Below are positions 40,481-40,695 of a stretch of 40,695 nt of DNA, piece after piece (within the stretch, counting starts at the first letter, position 1; each line of letters begins with the position of its first letter). Where the stretch lies: the NCBI GenBank assembly GCA_030040995.1, contig JASHOS010000026.1, positions 1-40,695 of the forward strand. Reading direction: 5' to 3'. Source of the DNA: Terriglobia bacterium (GTDB taxonomy: Bacteria > Acidobacteriota > Terriglobia > UBA7540). A model generated the notes under the pieces. That model worked only from the letters and a program-made list of their open reading frames with translations, had not been told where the DNA came from and did not search any database. A program made the position numbers and the translations under genes.

Positions 40481-40695
40481 TGCAACGACAAACCGCAGCC
40501 TTGAAAATGCTCCCGGTTTGAGCGTGGATCTTCTGAAGACGAAAGACTTATGGCGTCGTCAGTTCGTCCGCCGCCGACAAGGAGCATTTTCATTCGGTTT
40601 CGCGGGCCAACGGCCCATCATGACAGGGCTAAAAACTGAGCCCTGCATTGCAATACCGTAAAATCTTGTTTTTTTGGCAAGATTCTTCGGCGAGC

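Noticed and set aside
40387-40593. 68-residue open frame on the minus strand near the right edge
   Set aside because: Spans the hairpin at 40447-40470, has no ribosome site and no family features.
40662-40684. AATCTTG/CAAGATT stem with a T-rich loop as a terminator
   Set aside because: The T-run lies in the loop rather than after the stem, and no gene ends next to it.

Overview
The window looks like chromosomal DNA of a GC-rich Acidobacteriota (Terriglobia-type) bacterium. This is an inference. It rests on a relic of the acidobacterial orphan FtsX-like permease family at the right end, a tannase and a GH3 glycosidase, and many dispersed palindromic and micro-repeat sequences. No rRNA, tRNA or CRISPR was seen.

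Region 1 (1-16.5 kb, minus strand) is a Mu-like head and packaging module. Reading with transcription, from high to low coordinates, it encodes an SLT-type endolysin, a winged-helix gp26-like protein, a gp27-like small terminase, a gp28-like large terminase, a small-protein cassette (amphipathic peptide, holin-like protein, lipoprotein), a papain-family (C1A) peptidase, a gp29-like portal, a short possible gp30 relic, a 38-residue ORF, two very large secreted or fibre-like proteins, and a gpI-like protease. The module ends exactly where the capsid gene would be expected, and the start of an IS630-family transposase lies there. Transposase A/B, repressor, capsid and tail genes are not in the window. 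Several phage genes carry in-frame short dispersed repeats, and the apparent signal peptides of both giant proteins are encoded by such repeats.

Region 2 (16.5-24.3 kb) carries a Gfo/Idh/MocA dehydrogenase, an unusual 1020-residue three-part protein (PLP decarboxylase, TPR, ATP-grasp), a Tat-type GH3 glycosidase and a truncated VOC-family relic.

Region 3 (24.3-30.6 kb) is a tripartite export operon: TetR regulator, HlyD-type membrane fusion protein, ABC ATPase, ABC-2 permease and TolC-like outer-membrane channel. A strong promoter overlaps a palindromic operator just before the tetR start. Palindromic repeats sit between several of these genes.

Region 4 (30.6-37.6 kb) has a DUF5367-like membrane protein divergent from a second TetR gene across a 38-bp palindrome, an AIM24-family protein, a REPIN-like element with perfect 28-bp inverted ends, and a GntR(YtrA)-ABC ATPase-permease-serine hydrolase operon. 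Two small unknown ORFs follow.

Region 5 (37.6-40.7 kb) holds a secreted tannase/feruloyl esterase-family protein, two copies of a dispersed repeat, and a chimeric relic joining the start of an FtsX-type permease to the tail of a REP-associated (Y1/IS200-like) transposase.
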